Shown here in pieces: positions 8,156 through 15,683 of a stretch of 54,376 nucleotides of DNA. The stretch covers positions 1 to 54,376 of the forward strand of contig NZ_BCQS01000030.1 in assembly GCF_001552195.1 (NCBI RefSeq). Direction: 5' to 3'. The position numbers and the translations under genes are program-made. The stretch's first letter is position 1. Each line of letters begins with the position of its first letter. This DNA comes from Actinomadura latina NBRC 106108. GTDB taxonomy: Bacteria > Actinomycetota > Actinomycetes > Streptosporangiales > Streptosporangiaceae. A model generated the notes under the pieces. The model worked only from the letters and a program-made list of their open reading frames with translations. It searched no databases and was not told where the DNA came from.

Positions 8156-8791
8156 TCAGCCGTTCTGCCCGGGGTCGCGCCACATGAGCCAGACCGGCGG
8201 GCATCCCCGGCCCGGCAGCGCCAGCTCCCGGGTCACCCGGAACCCGAACCTCTCGTAGTACGGAACGTTCCGCTCCTTGCTGCTCTCGAGGTAGGCGGGG
8301 ATCCCCTCGGCGTCGCAGCGGTCCAGCCGGGACCGCAGCAGCGCCCCGCCGAGGCCGCCGCCCTGCGCCGGGGGATCGGTGCCGAGCACCGCCAGGTACC
8401 AGTGCGGCTCCCGGGGGTGGTGCCGCTCGATCTCGCCCAGCGTGCGAAGCGTGATCGGCACCCGCGTGCCGAGGATCCGCAGCAGCGGCAGCGCCTGCGC
8501 CGCCTGCAGCCGGACGGGCACCCGCCAGTGGCCGGGCGGGTCCCACAGCGCGGCCGCCTCGGTCGCGCCGTCCCGCCCGGTCGCCTCCGTGGCGCCGTGC
8601 CGCAGGTGCACCCGCCGCAGCAGGACGTCGAACAGCCCGGTCAGCCGGCGCACCCGGGACGCGTCGTCCGGCAGCAGCCAGCGCCAGACCGGGTCGTCGT
8701 CGAAGGCGCGCCCGAGGACCGCCGCGATCGCCGCGGCGTCGGCGTCCGCCGCCGTGCGGACCAGCGGGGACGGCTGGGAAGGGGATGTCAT
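8156..8791 (-). CDS. GNAT-family N-acetyltransferase
   Basis: The 211-residue protein has a GNAT fold: an N-terminal strand-helix pair (TAADADAAAIAAVLGRAFDDD), then LAVLGTDPPAQGGGLGGALL, which is the acetyl-CoA pyrophosphate loop (Q/R-x-x-G-x-G/A), and finally YLESSKERNVPYYERFGF. The target amine is unknown; similar actinobacterial proteins act on small molecules or antibiotics. The ATG at 8791 follows AGGAGG by 7 bases. It is a single gene, separated from its neighbours by clear gaps. Confidence 0.82.
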   Translation of the reverse strand: MTSPSQPSPLVRTAADADAAAIAAVLGRAFDDDPVWRWLLPDDASRVRRLTGLFDVLLRRVHLRHGATEATGRDGATEAAALWDPPGHWRVPVRLQAAQALPLLRILGTRVPITLRTLGEIERHHPREPHWYLAVLGTDPPAQGGGLGGALLRSRLDRCDAEGIPAYLESSKERNVPYYERFGFRVTRELALPGRGCPPVWLMWRDPGQNG

Positions 8792-8870
8792 GACACGGCC
8801 TCCTGATGGGACGCGCCATCCTCACCGGGTGCGCGGCCCCGCGTCAAGGAGGCGGGTCACAGGGCCGGGA

Positions 8871-9320
8871 TCACGTGCAGCCGCGGAGGCGGTCCTCCGC
8901 TCGCATCCGGGTCAGCTCGTCCAGGACGAGGGACGCGCCCGCCCCCACGAGCCAGGTGTCCTTGGCGAGGGCGATGCCCTCCTGGGTCGGGCGGATGCCG
9001 CCCTCCTGGCGCATGCCCGGCAGCCGCAGATAGAGGCCGGTCAGCCCGGCGGAGAACGCCGTGAGCGCCGCGCCCGCGAGCAGCGACGGGACGAACGGCA
9101 CCAGCAGCGCGGCGCCGATCGAGACCTCGGTCCTCCCGAGGTACTGGGTGAAGGTCCGCGCGTCCAGCGATCCGAGGAACGGGTAGGCGGTCTTCGCCAT
9201 CCCGTGGGTCGGTTCGGCCATCTGGTCCAGGGCCTGGAGTTTCGACAGGCCCGAGTTCAGGACGAAGGCCCCCACCGCCGTCCGGACCGGGATCTGGTGA
9301 GCTCGAGCGAGAAGTCGCAT
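8871..9320 (-). CDS. DoxX-like small membrane protein
   Basis: The 149-residue product has about four hydrophobic segments. The layout (conserved short loop with GLSKLQALDQ, then TQYLGRTEVSIGAALLVPF, then a final segment) resembles DoxX/DUF4267-like membrane proteins linked to redox or thiol stress in actinobacteria. The start at 9320 (MRLLARAH) was chosen because upstream residues are polar and not conserved-looking. Function is unknown. It is separate from the MEDS protein gene upstream (100-base gap). Confidence 0.62.
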   Translation of the reverse strand: MRLLARAHQIPVRTAVGAFVLNSGLSKLQALDQMAEPTHGMAKTAYPFLGSLDARTFTQYLGRTEVSIGAALLVPFVPSLLAGAALTAFSAGLTGLYLRLPGMRQEGGIRPTQEGIALAKDTWLVGAGASLVLDELTRMRAEDRLRGCT

Positions 9321-9421
9321 TGTTCCCCATAGCGATCGGGATGTTCGGGCGCAGGCATCATTCCCGCCGTTCACCCGCCGCACCTGAAGCCCGGGTCAAG
9401 TCTCGTTCTGCCGGGACCGGC

Positions 9422-10369
9422 CTACGCGCGCAGGTAGACGCGGGTCGCGGTGCCGTCCGGGCCGGTGTGGACGCGGACGAGGTCGGCGAGGTGGTGGACG
9501 AGCAGGATGCCGCGGCCGCCGTGCGGGCTCAGGTCCGCGGGGAGGCGGCCGGTGAGCGGATCGGTGATCGTCCCGGCGTCGCGGACCTCGCACACGACCT
9601 GGCCGTCCTCGGACCAGAACCGGGCGGTGCCGGCTCCGCCGCCGTGCAGGCAGGAGTTGGCCGCGAGCTCGCTCACGGCGAGCTCCATGTCGCCCACGGC
9701 GTCATCGCCGAGGCCGAAGTGCGCCGACCAGCGGGACGCGAACGCGCGGACGCGGGGGAGCGCGTCCAGGTCGAAGCTCATCGTGACCGCGCCGTCCGGT
9801 TCGGGCAGCGGCCGGTTGTAGGCGCTGATCACGCGGTGGGGCGCGTACTCGGCGCTCGCCTCCTCGCCGTCCCGGTCGACCACGACCGGGTGGGTGGCGC
9901 GGGCGTCGGCGAGCGCGACCGGGTCCAGCCCGGTCTCGTCGTAGGGGCACAGGATCGTCACGCTGCGGCTCGCGAACGCCAGGTTGATCAGTGCTTCGTG
10001 CTGGGCGCAGGCGGGGTACTCGGCGGCGGTGCGGCCGGGCCAGACGGGCTCGCCGATGATCCGCACCCGCCCGCCGGTGTGCCGGTCGGCGAAGTCGCGC
10101 AGGACCCCCGGGATGATGCGGCCGGGGTTGCGTCCCGCCTCGGCCATGTCCAGCCAGGTGACCTCGCCGGACGTCTCGCCCAGCGCGTCCCGCAGCAGGC
10201 TCAGGCGGCGGCCGGGGACCGCCACCGCGACCGGTTCGCCCGCCGCGCGTCCCGCGCGGACGAACGGGACGGTGCCGGCGAGGTACTCCTCGTCGTCCCG
10301 GTAGAACAGCGCGGGGTGGAGGAACGGGCCCCGTGCCGTCACGCCCGGTGTGCCGGGCCCGAGACTCAT
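9422..10369 (-). CDS. MEDS domain protein with anti-sigma-type HATPase domain
   Basis: The 315-residue protein joins an N-terminal MEDS sensor domain (HPALFYRDDEEYLAGTVPFV, about 14-170) to a C-terminal HATPase_c_2 domain (from about 190) of the RsbW/anti-sigma regulatory type, with N-box ELAVSELAANSCLHG, then DAG and GRGILLVHHLAD. MEDS domains are proposed to sense methanogen- or hydrocarbon-related signals, but evidence is thin. The protein probably phosphorylates an anti-anti-sigma factor in a partner-switching system; no partner is encoded here. The ATG at 10369 is preceded by GGAG. Confidence 0.82.
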   Translation of the reverse strand: MSLGPGTPGVTARGPFLHPALFYRDDEEYLAGTVPFVRAGRAAGEPVAVAVPGRRLSLLRDALGETSGEVTWLDMAEAGRNPGRIIPGVLRDFADRHTGGRVRIIGEPVWPGRTAAEYPACAQHEALINLAFASRSVTILCPYDETGLDPVALADARATHPVVVDRDGEEASAEYAPHRVISAYNRPLPEPDGAVTMSFDLDALPRVRAFASRWSAHFGLGDDAVGDMELAVSELAANSCLHGGGAGTARFWSEDGQVVCEVRDAGTITDPLTGRLPADLSPHGGRGILLVHHLADLVRVHTGPDGTATRVYLRA

Positions 10370-10575
10370 CGCGGGGTCGCTCCGTCCGAGATCGCTGTGC
10401 TCACCTGCATCAGGCCGAGGGTACGCGTCCCGCGGGCCGCCCTGCGCAACGGCCCTTGTCCGCACATCCCCGACGCCGCCGGTGGGCGGTCCAGAGCAGA
10501 GGTACCCGCGGCTGACCGGGGGAAACAGGCGAAATGTGCAAAGTTGCCTTTCCTGACCTGCGGGCGGCCGGGCGG

Positions 10576-11658
10576 CTACCGGTCCGGCAGCAGCGCGGCG
10601 TCGACGACGTCGGCCAGCCGGCCGCGCCTGCGGTAGGCGGCCCGCTGCCGCTCCGCCCCCGTTCCGCCCGCGAGCAGGCGCCGGACACCGTGGGTGACGA
10701 AGGCGGTGTCCCCGGCGTCGCCGAGCGCGGGCAGCACGTGCGCCAGCAGGTCGCCGGCCAGTTCCCGGAAGCCGGCCGGGCGTCCCGTGCACACCTCGAC
10801 GCCGCGCCCCGCGAGGCCGTCCCGCGCGGCCAGCCAGTACGCGGCCCGCAGCATCTCCTGCGGCGGGTCGGGCGCCGGCTCGCCGGCGTCCACCGCGCGG
10901 GACGATACCCGCACCAGCGCCCGGATCAGGGCGGCGAGCACGGCCGCGTCCGCGGCGGTCGGCGCGACGTCCGCCAGCCGGACCTCAATCGTGGGCAGCC
11001 GCGCCGACGGCCGGACGTCCCAGAAGATCGTCCCGGTGTCCATCAGCGCGCCGCAGCCGAGCAGCGTCCCGACGAGGTCGTCGTAGTGGGCGGCCGACGC
11101 GAAGAACGGCGGCGGACCCGCCACCGGCCACCGCGCCCACGCCATCGCGCGCCAGCAGGCGTGGCCGGTGTCGCGTCCCGCCCAGTACGGGCTGTTCGCG
11201 GCGAGCGCGAGCAGCGTCGGCAGCCACGGCCGCAGGTGGTTGCCGACCTGGACGGCGTGCTCCCGGTCGGGCATCTCGACGTGGACGTGGCAGGAGCAGA
11301 TGCTCTGCTCGTCGTCCAGCCCGCGGTAGATGGCGAGGCTCTCGGCGTAGCGGGCGCCGGCGCCGATCGGCGCGGGGACCACCTCGCCCAGCACGGGCGT
11401 CCCGGTGGCGGCGAGCCGGACTCCCTCCGCCGCGGCGGCGGCCGCCATCGCCGCCCGCATCGCGCGGATCTGCTCGCGGAGCTTGCCGAGGTCGTCGCAC
11501 GGCGAGGTCTTGGCCTCGGCGAGGAACGCGACCAGCTCGGTGGAGGCGCGCTCGCCCAGCGCCGCGCCGGCCCGCCGCACGACGGCGGCGGCACGGGGGA
11601 CGACCTCCCGGGAGACGGGATCGACGACGAAGTACTCTTCCTCGACTCCGAATCGCAG
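10576..11658 (-). CDS. Carboxylate-amine ligase, YbdK/glutamate-cysteine ligase family 2
   Basis: The protein belongs to the GCS2 family (ATP-dependent carboxylate-amine ligases). Visible motifs are RFGVEEEYFVVD at the very N-terminus, CSCHVHVEMPD, and LLALAANSPYWAGRDTG. The first ATG/GTG/TTG in this frame (GTG, 11580) would delete the essential VEEE strand, which holds Mg/ATP ligands. Starting at the CTG at 11658 gives MRFGVEEEYF and 360 residues, the family's normal length. GAGGTGG lies 9 bases before that CTG. Substrates are not known; glutamate and cysteine or another amine are possible. Confidence 0.8.
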   Translation of the reverse strand: MRFGVEEEYFVVDPVSREVVPRAAAVVRRAGAALGERASTELVAFLAEAKTSPCDDLGKLREQIRAMRAAMAAAAAAEGVRLAATGTPVLGEVVPAPIGAGARYAESLAIYRGLDDEQSICSCHVHVEMPDREHAVQVGNHLRPWLPTLLALAANSPYWAGRDTGHACWRAMAWARWPVAGPPPFFASAAHYDDLVGTLLGCGALMDTGTIFWDVRPSARLPTIEVRLADVAPTAADAAVLAALIRALVRVSSRAVDAGEPAPDPPQEMLRAAYWLAARDGLAGRGVEVCTGRPAGFRELAGDLLAHVLPALGDAGDTAFVTHGVRRLLAGGTGAERQRAAYRRRGRLADVVDAALLPDR

Positions 11659-11874
11659 GGTCGTCCACCACCTCGGGTCCGGGGCGACTTCGGGGCGACA
11701 CGGCGGGGCGGGTCCGCCTCGACGCTCCTCTCGACCGTACGTGGCCGCCGCGGCGAGCGCACCTGCCGGTCGGCCCGTAAACGGCGGTAAGGGATCTTCT
11801 TGACCCTCTTTTGATCCGCCGCTCAGCGGGCAGGGTCCGGAGGGACGCGGCCGTGGAGAAGGGAGGTGGCCCCC

Positions 11875-12003
11875 GTGACCGGATCGACCGCGGTGGGCGT
11901 GCTCGTCCTCGTGCTCGCCGTCGCCGTCTTCCTCCTGGTGGGGCTGTTCTACCTGGGAGACAAGCGGAAGGGCCCGCCCAACGGCTCGGACAGAGGCCGT
12001 TGA
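11875..12003 (+). CDS. Small single-span membrane protein (42 residues)
   Basis: A GTG at 11875 with GGGAGG 8 bases upstream opens a 42-codon frame. Residues 6-27 (AVGVLVLVLAVAVFLLVGLF) form one transmembrane helix, followed by a short basic tail YLGDKRKGPPNGSDRGR. Such small helical membrane proteins are often regulators or subunits of larger membrane complexes, but no partner can be named. It stands alone on the plus strand between two minus-strand groups. The strong ribosome site and clean topology argue it is real. Confidence 0.6.
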   Translation: MTGSTAVGVLVLVLAVAVFLLVGLFYLGDKRKGPPNGSDRGR

Positions 12004-12043
12004 GGCGGGCCCCCGGCACGTTCCGCGCCGGCGCCCGGGCCGT

Positions 12044-12232
12044 CTAGCGGCTGGGGCCGGCGTCCACGAAGTACATGCACAGCGCGATGATGTGCGTGAC
12101 CACGACCACGCCCATGCTGACGAAGAACAGGATCTTGGCGGGGGCGTGCGGGAAGACCTTTCCCGGTGTCAGTTCGCCCCGCTCGCGCTGCCGCGCGGCG
12201 ATCCGCTCCTCGATGGGAGGACGACCGAACAC
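12044..12232 (-). CDS. Small membrane protein with amphipathic N-terminus (62 residues)
   Basis: The 62-residue protein starts at a GTG (12232). Its N-terminal half is charged (PPIEERIAARQRERGELTPG) and likely cytosolic; the C-terminal half (ILFFVSMGVVVVTHIIALCMYF) is one membrane span. It lies 9 bases after the stop of the 69-residue protein gene, so the two are probably cotranscribed. No family is recognised with certainty. Confidence 0.6.
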   Translation of the reverse strand: MFGRPPIEERIAARQRERGELTPGKVFPHAPAKILFFVSMGVVVVTHIIALCMYFVDAGPSR

Positions 12233-12241
12233 AGCCGCCCG

Positions 12242-12451
12242 CTAGGCTCGGGGGTCGTCGACGATGACGTCGGTCATGATGTCGACGGCCAGTGCGACGA
12301 TGCCGCCGATCGCGATCAGCGCTGCGCCCACCCCGACGACGACCCAGTTCGGGCCGACGGTGATGCCGACGCCGCCGACGACGAAACCGACGAAGATGAT
12401 GGCCACGGCGACCCAGGACTTCGGGCGCCCGGCGTGGCTGCCAGTCGACAT
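12242..12451 (-). CDS. Small two-span membrane protein (69 residues)
   Basis: The ATG at 12451 has AGAGG upstream. SHAGRPKSWVAVAIIFVG and two hydrophobic spans (about 13-33 and 35-57) end in a charged DVIVDDPRA tail. The HxGxPxSW-type start resembles small actinobacterial HGxxPaAW proteins (DUF6704-like), often found near amino-acid biosynthesis genes; this is a tentative comparison. It precedes the 62-residue gene with only 9 bases between and likely forms an operon with it. Confidence 0.6.
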   Translation of the reverse strand: MSTGSHAGRPKSWVAVAIIFVGFVVGGVGITVGPNWVVVGVGAALIAIGGIVALAVDIMTDVIVDDPRA

Positions 12452-12552
12452 GTGTTGGTCTACCTCTGCAGGGTTCCGGAGGGGCTGTACGACGCCGAAC
12501 TCTAGCAACGTCCCTAGACAGAGGGCCTTCCGGGGTGCCCCGCAGATCGTCC

Positions 12553-12590
12553 CCGGAATGGGGCGGGTCAGACGAACGCCCCCATTCCGG
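12553..12590 (-). terminator. Hairpin overlapping the 3' end of the acyl-CoA dehydrogenase gene
   Basis: CCGGAATGGGG (12553-12563) pairs perfectly with CCCCATTCCGG (12580-12590), an 11-bp stem. The loop holds the stop codon of the gene (12568-12570), so the right arm is part of the last codons. No T-run follows. It could terminate the minus-strand transcript. Confidence 0.5.
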
Positions 12591-13746
12591 TCGCGGCGCG
12601 GCCGACGATCAGCGTGTTGATCTCGCGGGTGCCCTCGTAGGAGTACAGCGCCTCCGAGTCGGCGACGAAGCGGCCGATGCCGTAGTCGAGGACGATGCCG
12701 TTGCCCGCCATCAGCTCGCGCGCCCAGCCGACGACCTCCCGCATCCGGGTGGTGCAGTACGCCTTGGCGAGCGCCGAGTGCTCGTCCCGGTACAGGCCGT
12801 CGTCCTGGAGCTGGGCGAGCCGCACCACCATGCCGAGGCAGGCGGTCGCGTTGCCGAGCATCTTGACCAGCAGGTCCTGGACGAGCTGGAACTTGGCGAT
12901 CGGCCGCCCGAACTGCTCGCGCTCCACCGCGTAGTCGCGGGCGATCTCGTAGGCGGCGAGCATCACGCCGACGGCCTGCCAGGCGACGCCGCTGCGGGTG
13001 CGGCGCAGGATCGCGGCGGTGTCCCTGAAGCCGTTCGCCCCCGTGAGCCGGTCGGACTCGGGGACCCGGCAGTCCTCCAGTGTGATGTCGGCGTTCTGCA
13101 CGGTCCGCAGCGCGATCTTGTTCTTGATCGGCGTGGCGGTGAAGCCCGGCGTGCCCTTGGTGACGACGAATCCCTTGACCTGGTCGTCCGCCTCGTCCCG
13201 CGCCCAGACGACGTTGCAGTCGGCGAACGTGGCGTTGCCGATCCAGCGCTTCGCGCCGTTCAGCACCCAGTGGTCGCCGTCGCGGCGCGCCGTGGTGCGC
13301 AGGCCCAGCGCCACGTCCGACCCGCCCTCCGGCTCGGTGAGCGCGAACGCGCCGATCTTCTCCATCCGCCCCATCGCGGGCAGCCACCGCTCGCGCTGCT
13401 CCGGGGAGCCGCACCGGCCGATGCTGCCCATCGCGAGGCCGGTGTGGACGCCGAAGAACGTCGCCATGGACGGGTCCGCGCGCGCCATGTCCATCGCGAG
13501 GAACCCCGTCAGCAGGCTGCTCGGCCTCTCGCCGGGGCACTCGTCGTACGCCAGGCCGGCGATGCCGAGCTCCCCGTACTGCGGGATCAGGTCGAAGGGG
13601 AACTCGGCCCGCGCCCAGCAGTCGTCCGCGATCGGCGCGACCTTCGACTCCAGGAAGCCGCGCACCCGCCCGACGATCTCCTTCTCGCGCTCGTCGAGCA
13701 GTTCCTGCATGTGGTAGAGGTCACCGGGGAGCGAATCCAAGGTCAT
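12568..13746 (-). CDS. Acyl-CoA dehydrogenase (glutaryl-CoA dehydrogenase-like)
   Basis: The 392-residue flavoprotein oxidises an acyl-CoA at the alpha-beta bond and passes electrons to ETF. The family features are EPEGGSDVALGLRT, WVLNGAKRWIGN, and the late motif YSYEGTREINTLIVGRA, whose Glu is the catalytic base in glutaryl-CoA dehydrogenase-type members. Order and length match the family. The ATG at 13746 is 113 bases from the divergent mutA start, which suggests shared regulation of branched-chain or dicarboxylate catabolism with the methylmalonyl-CoA pathway. The exact chain preference is unknown. Confidence 0.88.
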   Translation of the reverse strand: MTLDSLPGDLYHMQELLDEREKEIVGRVRGFLESKVAPIADDCWARAEFPFDLIPQYGELGIAGLAYDECPGERPSSLLTGFLAMDMARADPSMATFFGVHTGLAMGSIGRCGSPEQRERWLPAMGRMEKIGAFALTEPEGGSDVALGLRTTARRDGDHWVLNGAKRWIGNATFADCNVVWARDEADDQVKGFVVTKGTPGFTATPIKNKIALRTVQNADITLEDCRVPESDRLTGANGFRDTAAILRRTRSGVAWQAVGVMLAAYEIARDYAVEREQFGRPIAKFQLVQDLLVKMLGNATACLGMVVRLAQLQDDGLYRDEHSALAKAYCTTRMREVVGWARELMAGNGIVLDYGIGRFVADSEALYSYEGTREINTLIVGRAATGMGAFV

Positions 13747-13846
13747 GGGCCTGCTCTTCCCGGACGCCGCCCCGCTAACCGGCGGGCGGGCCGTCCCCGG
13801 TTCTGATCAGTGGGACCCGATTCAGAGCGGCGTTCGGTCGCTCGCC

Positions 13847-13852
13847 TACGAT
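13847..13852 (+). promoter_or_regulatory. Putative -10 element of a leaderless mutA transcript
   Basis: TACGAT lies 7 bases before the mutA ATG (13860), so transcription would start at or next to the start codon. No Shine-Dalgarno sequence is seen (AGGG is too close to the ATG). A convincing -35 was not found, so this is tentative. Confidence 0.4.
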
Positions 13853-13859
13853 CCAGGGC

Positions 13860-15683
13860 ATGACGGTGCCGCCTGAGGAACTCGAACTGGCCGCCGCCTT
13901 CCCCCCGGCCGAGCGCGACCGGTGGCGGGAGATGGTGAAGGGGGTGCTGCGCAAGTCCGGCGCGGCGACCGACGACACCCCCCTTGAGGAGATCGAGGGT
14001 CTGCTGACCCGCGAGTCGTACGACGGGGTCCCGATCGGGGCGCTCTACACCCGCGGCGACGCGTCGCCGGGGCGGCCCGGCCTCGCCCCCTACGTCCGCG
14101 AGGTGCGGCCGGACGGTGAGGGCATCGCCGGATGGGACGTCCGGCAGCGGCACGCGCACCCCGACCCCGCCGTCACCCGCGAGGCGATCCTCGCCGACCT
14201 GGAGAACGGCGCCACCTCGGTCTGGCTGCGGCTCGGCGAGGGCGGCCTCCCGGTCGCCGGTCTCGCGGTCGCGCTGCACGGCGTGCTGCTCGATCTCGCG
14301 CCCGTCGTGCTGGACGCGGGCGCGGCGTCGGCCGAGGCGGCGGACGCCTTCCTCGCCCTGGTCACCGAGCGCGGGAACGCGGCGGACGCGTCCGGGAGCC
14401 TCGGCGCGGACCCGCTCGGGCTCCAGGCCCGGACCGGCGCCGCCGGGTCGCTCGACGAGGCCGCCGCGCTGGCCGTCCGGTGCGTCCGGGAGTTCCCGGG
14501 GCTGCGCGCCGTCACCGCCGACGGCACCCCGTACCACGACGCCGGCGGGAGCGACGCCGAGGAGCTCGGCGCGGTCGTCGCCGCCGGGGTCGCCTACCTG
14601 CGCGCCCTGACCGGCGCGGGGCTGAGCGTGGACGAGGCGTTCGGGCAGATCGGCTTCCGCGTCGCCGTCAACGCCGACCAGTTCTCCTCGATCGCCAAGC
14701 TGCGCGCCCTGCGCCGGCTGTGGGCGCGGGTCGCCGAGGTCAGCGGCGCCGCCGACGGGACGGCCGCGCGGATCCACGCGGTCACGTCCGCGGCGATGAT
14801 GACGCGCCGCGACCCGTGGGTGAACATGCTCCGCACCACCATCGCGGCGTTCGCGGCCGGGGTCGGCGGCGCGGACGCGGTCACCGTCCAGCCGTTCGAC
14901 GCCCGCCTCGGGCTGCCGGACGATTTCGCCCGCCGCATCGCCCGCAACACCCAGACCCTCCTGCTGGAGGAGTCGAGCCTCGCCCGCGTCGTCGACCCGG
15001 CCGGCGGGTCCTGGTACGCCGAGAGCCTCACCGAGGGGATCGCCCAGTCCGCGTGGGCGTGGTTCACCGAGATCGAGAGGGCCGGCGGCCTCGGCGCCGC
15101 CCTGGAGTCGGGCCTCGTCGCCGGCCGGCTCGCCGCGACCTGGGCCCGGCGGCGGAAGGACATCGCCCGGCGCACGGCCCCGCTCACCGGCGTCAGCGAG
15201 TTCCCCAACCTCGCCGAGACGCTGCCCGGACGCGACCCGGCGCCCGCCGAGCCCGGCGGCGGCCTGCCGGTGGTGACGTACGCGCAGGACTTCGAGGCCC
15301 TGCGGGACCGCTCCGACGCGCACCTGGACGCGACCGGTGGACGCCCCAAGGTGTTCCTGGCGACGCTCGGGCCCATCGCCGTCCACACCGCGCGCGCCTC
15401 GTTCGCCGCCAACCTCTTCCAGGCCGGCGGCATCGAGACGGTCACCGGGGCGCCCGAGGAGTTCGGGACGTCCGGCACCGCCGTCGCCTGCGTCTGCTCC
15501 AGCGACCGGCTGTACGAGGAACAGGCCGCCGAGGCCGCGCGGATCCTGCGCGAGGCGGGCGCGGTGAAGGTCTGGCTCGCGGGTAAGGGAACCTACGAGG
15601 GGGTCGACGCCAACGTGTACGCCGGATGCGACGCGATCGGGGTCCTGGAGACCACCCTCCACGATCTGGGAGTGAACGAATGA
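13860..15683 (+). CDS. mutA: Methylmalonyl-CoA mutase small (beta) subunit
   Basis: The 607-residue protein is the non-catalytic subunit of heterodimeric methylmalonyl-CoA mutase, which interconverts methylmalonyl-CoA and succinyl-CoA. It has the TIM-barrel domain (GYDGVPIGALYTRGDASPG, later DPWVNMLRTTIAAFAAGVGGAD) and a C-terminal Rossmann domain. In the latter the cobalamin-ligand motif DxHxxG is absent, replaced by VHTARASF, as expected for the small subunit. Its stop overlaps the mutB start (ATGA), so the subunits are translationally coupled. A promoter-like -10 suggests a leaderless transcript. Confidence 0.93.
   Translation: MTVPPEELELAAAFPPAERDRWREMVKGVLRKSGAATDDTPLEEIEGLLTRESYDGVPIGALYTRGDASPGRPGLAPYVREVRPDGEGIAGWDVRQRHAHPDPAVTREAILADLENGATSVWLRLGEGGLPVAGLAVALHGVLLDLAPVVLDAGAASAEAADAFLALVTERGNAADASGSLGADPLGLQARTGAAGSLDEAAALAVRCVREFPGLRAVTADGTPYHDAGGSDAEELGAVVAAGVAYLRALTGAGLSVDEAFGQIGFRVAVNADQFSSIAKLRALRRLWARVAEVSGAADGTAARIHAVTSAAMMTRRDPWVNMLRTTIAAFAAGVGGADAVTVQPFDARLGLPDDFARRIARNTQTLLLEESSLARVVDPAGGSWYAESLTEGIAQSAWAWFTEIERAGGLGAALESGLVAGRLAATWARRRKDIARRTAPLTGVSEFPNLAETLPGRDPAPAEPGGGLPVVTYAQDFEALRDRSDAHLDATGGRPKVFLATLGPIAVHTARASFAANLFQAGGIETVTGAPEEFGTSGTAVACVCSSDRLYEEQAAEAARILREAGAVKVWLAGKGTYEGVDANVYAGCDAIGVLETTLHDLGVNE

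Noticed and set aside
8106..8798. 12-bp direct repeat GTCATGACACGG on both sides of the GNAT gene
   Set aside because: A 12-mer pair is expected by chance in a sequence of this length, and no transposon ends or target-site pattern are seen.
13743..15662. 639-codon minus-strand frame opposite mutA
   Set aside because: Composition-driven shadow; mutA is unmistakable.
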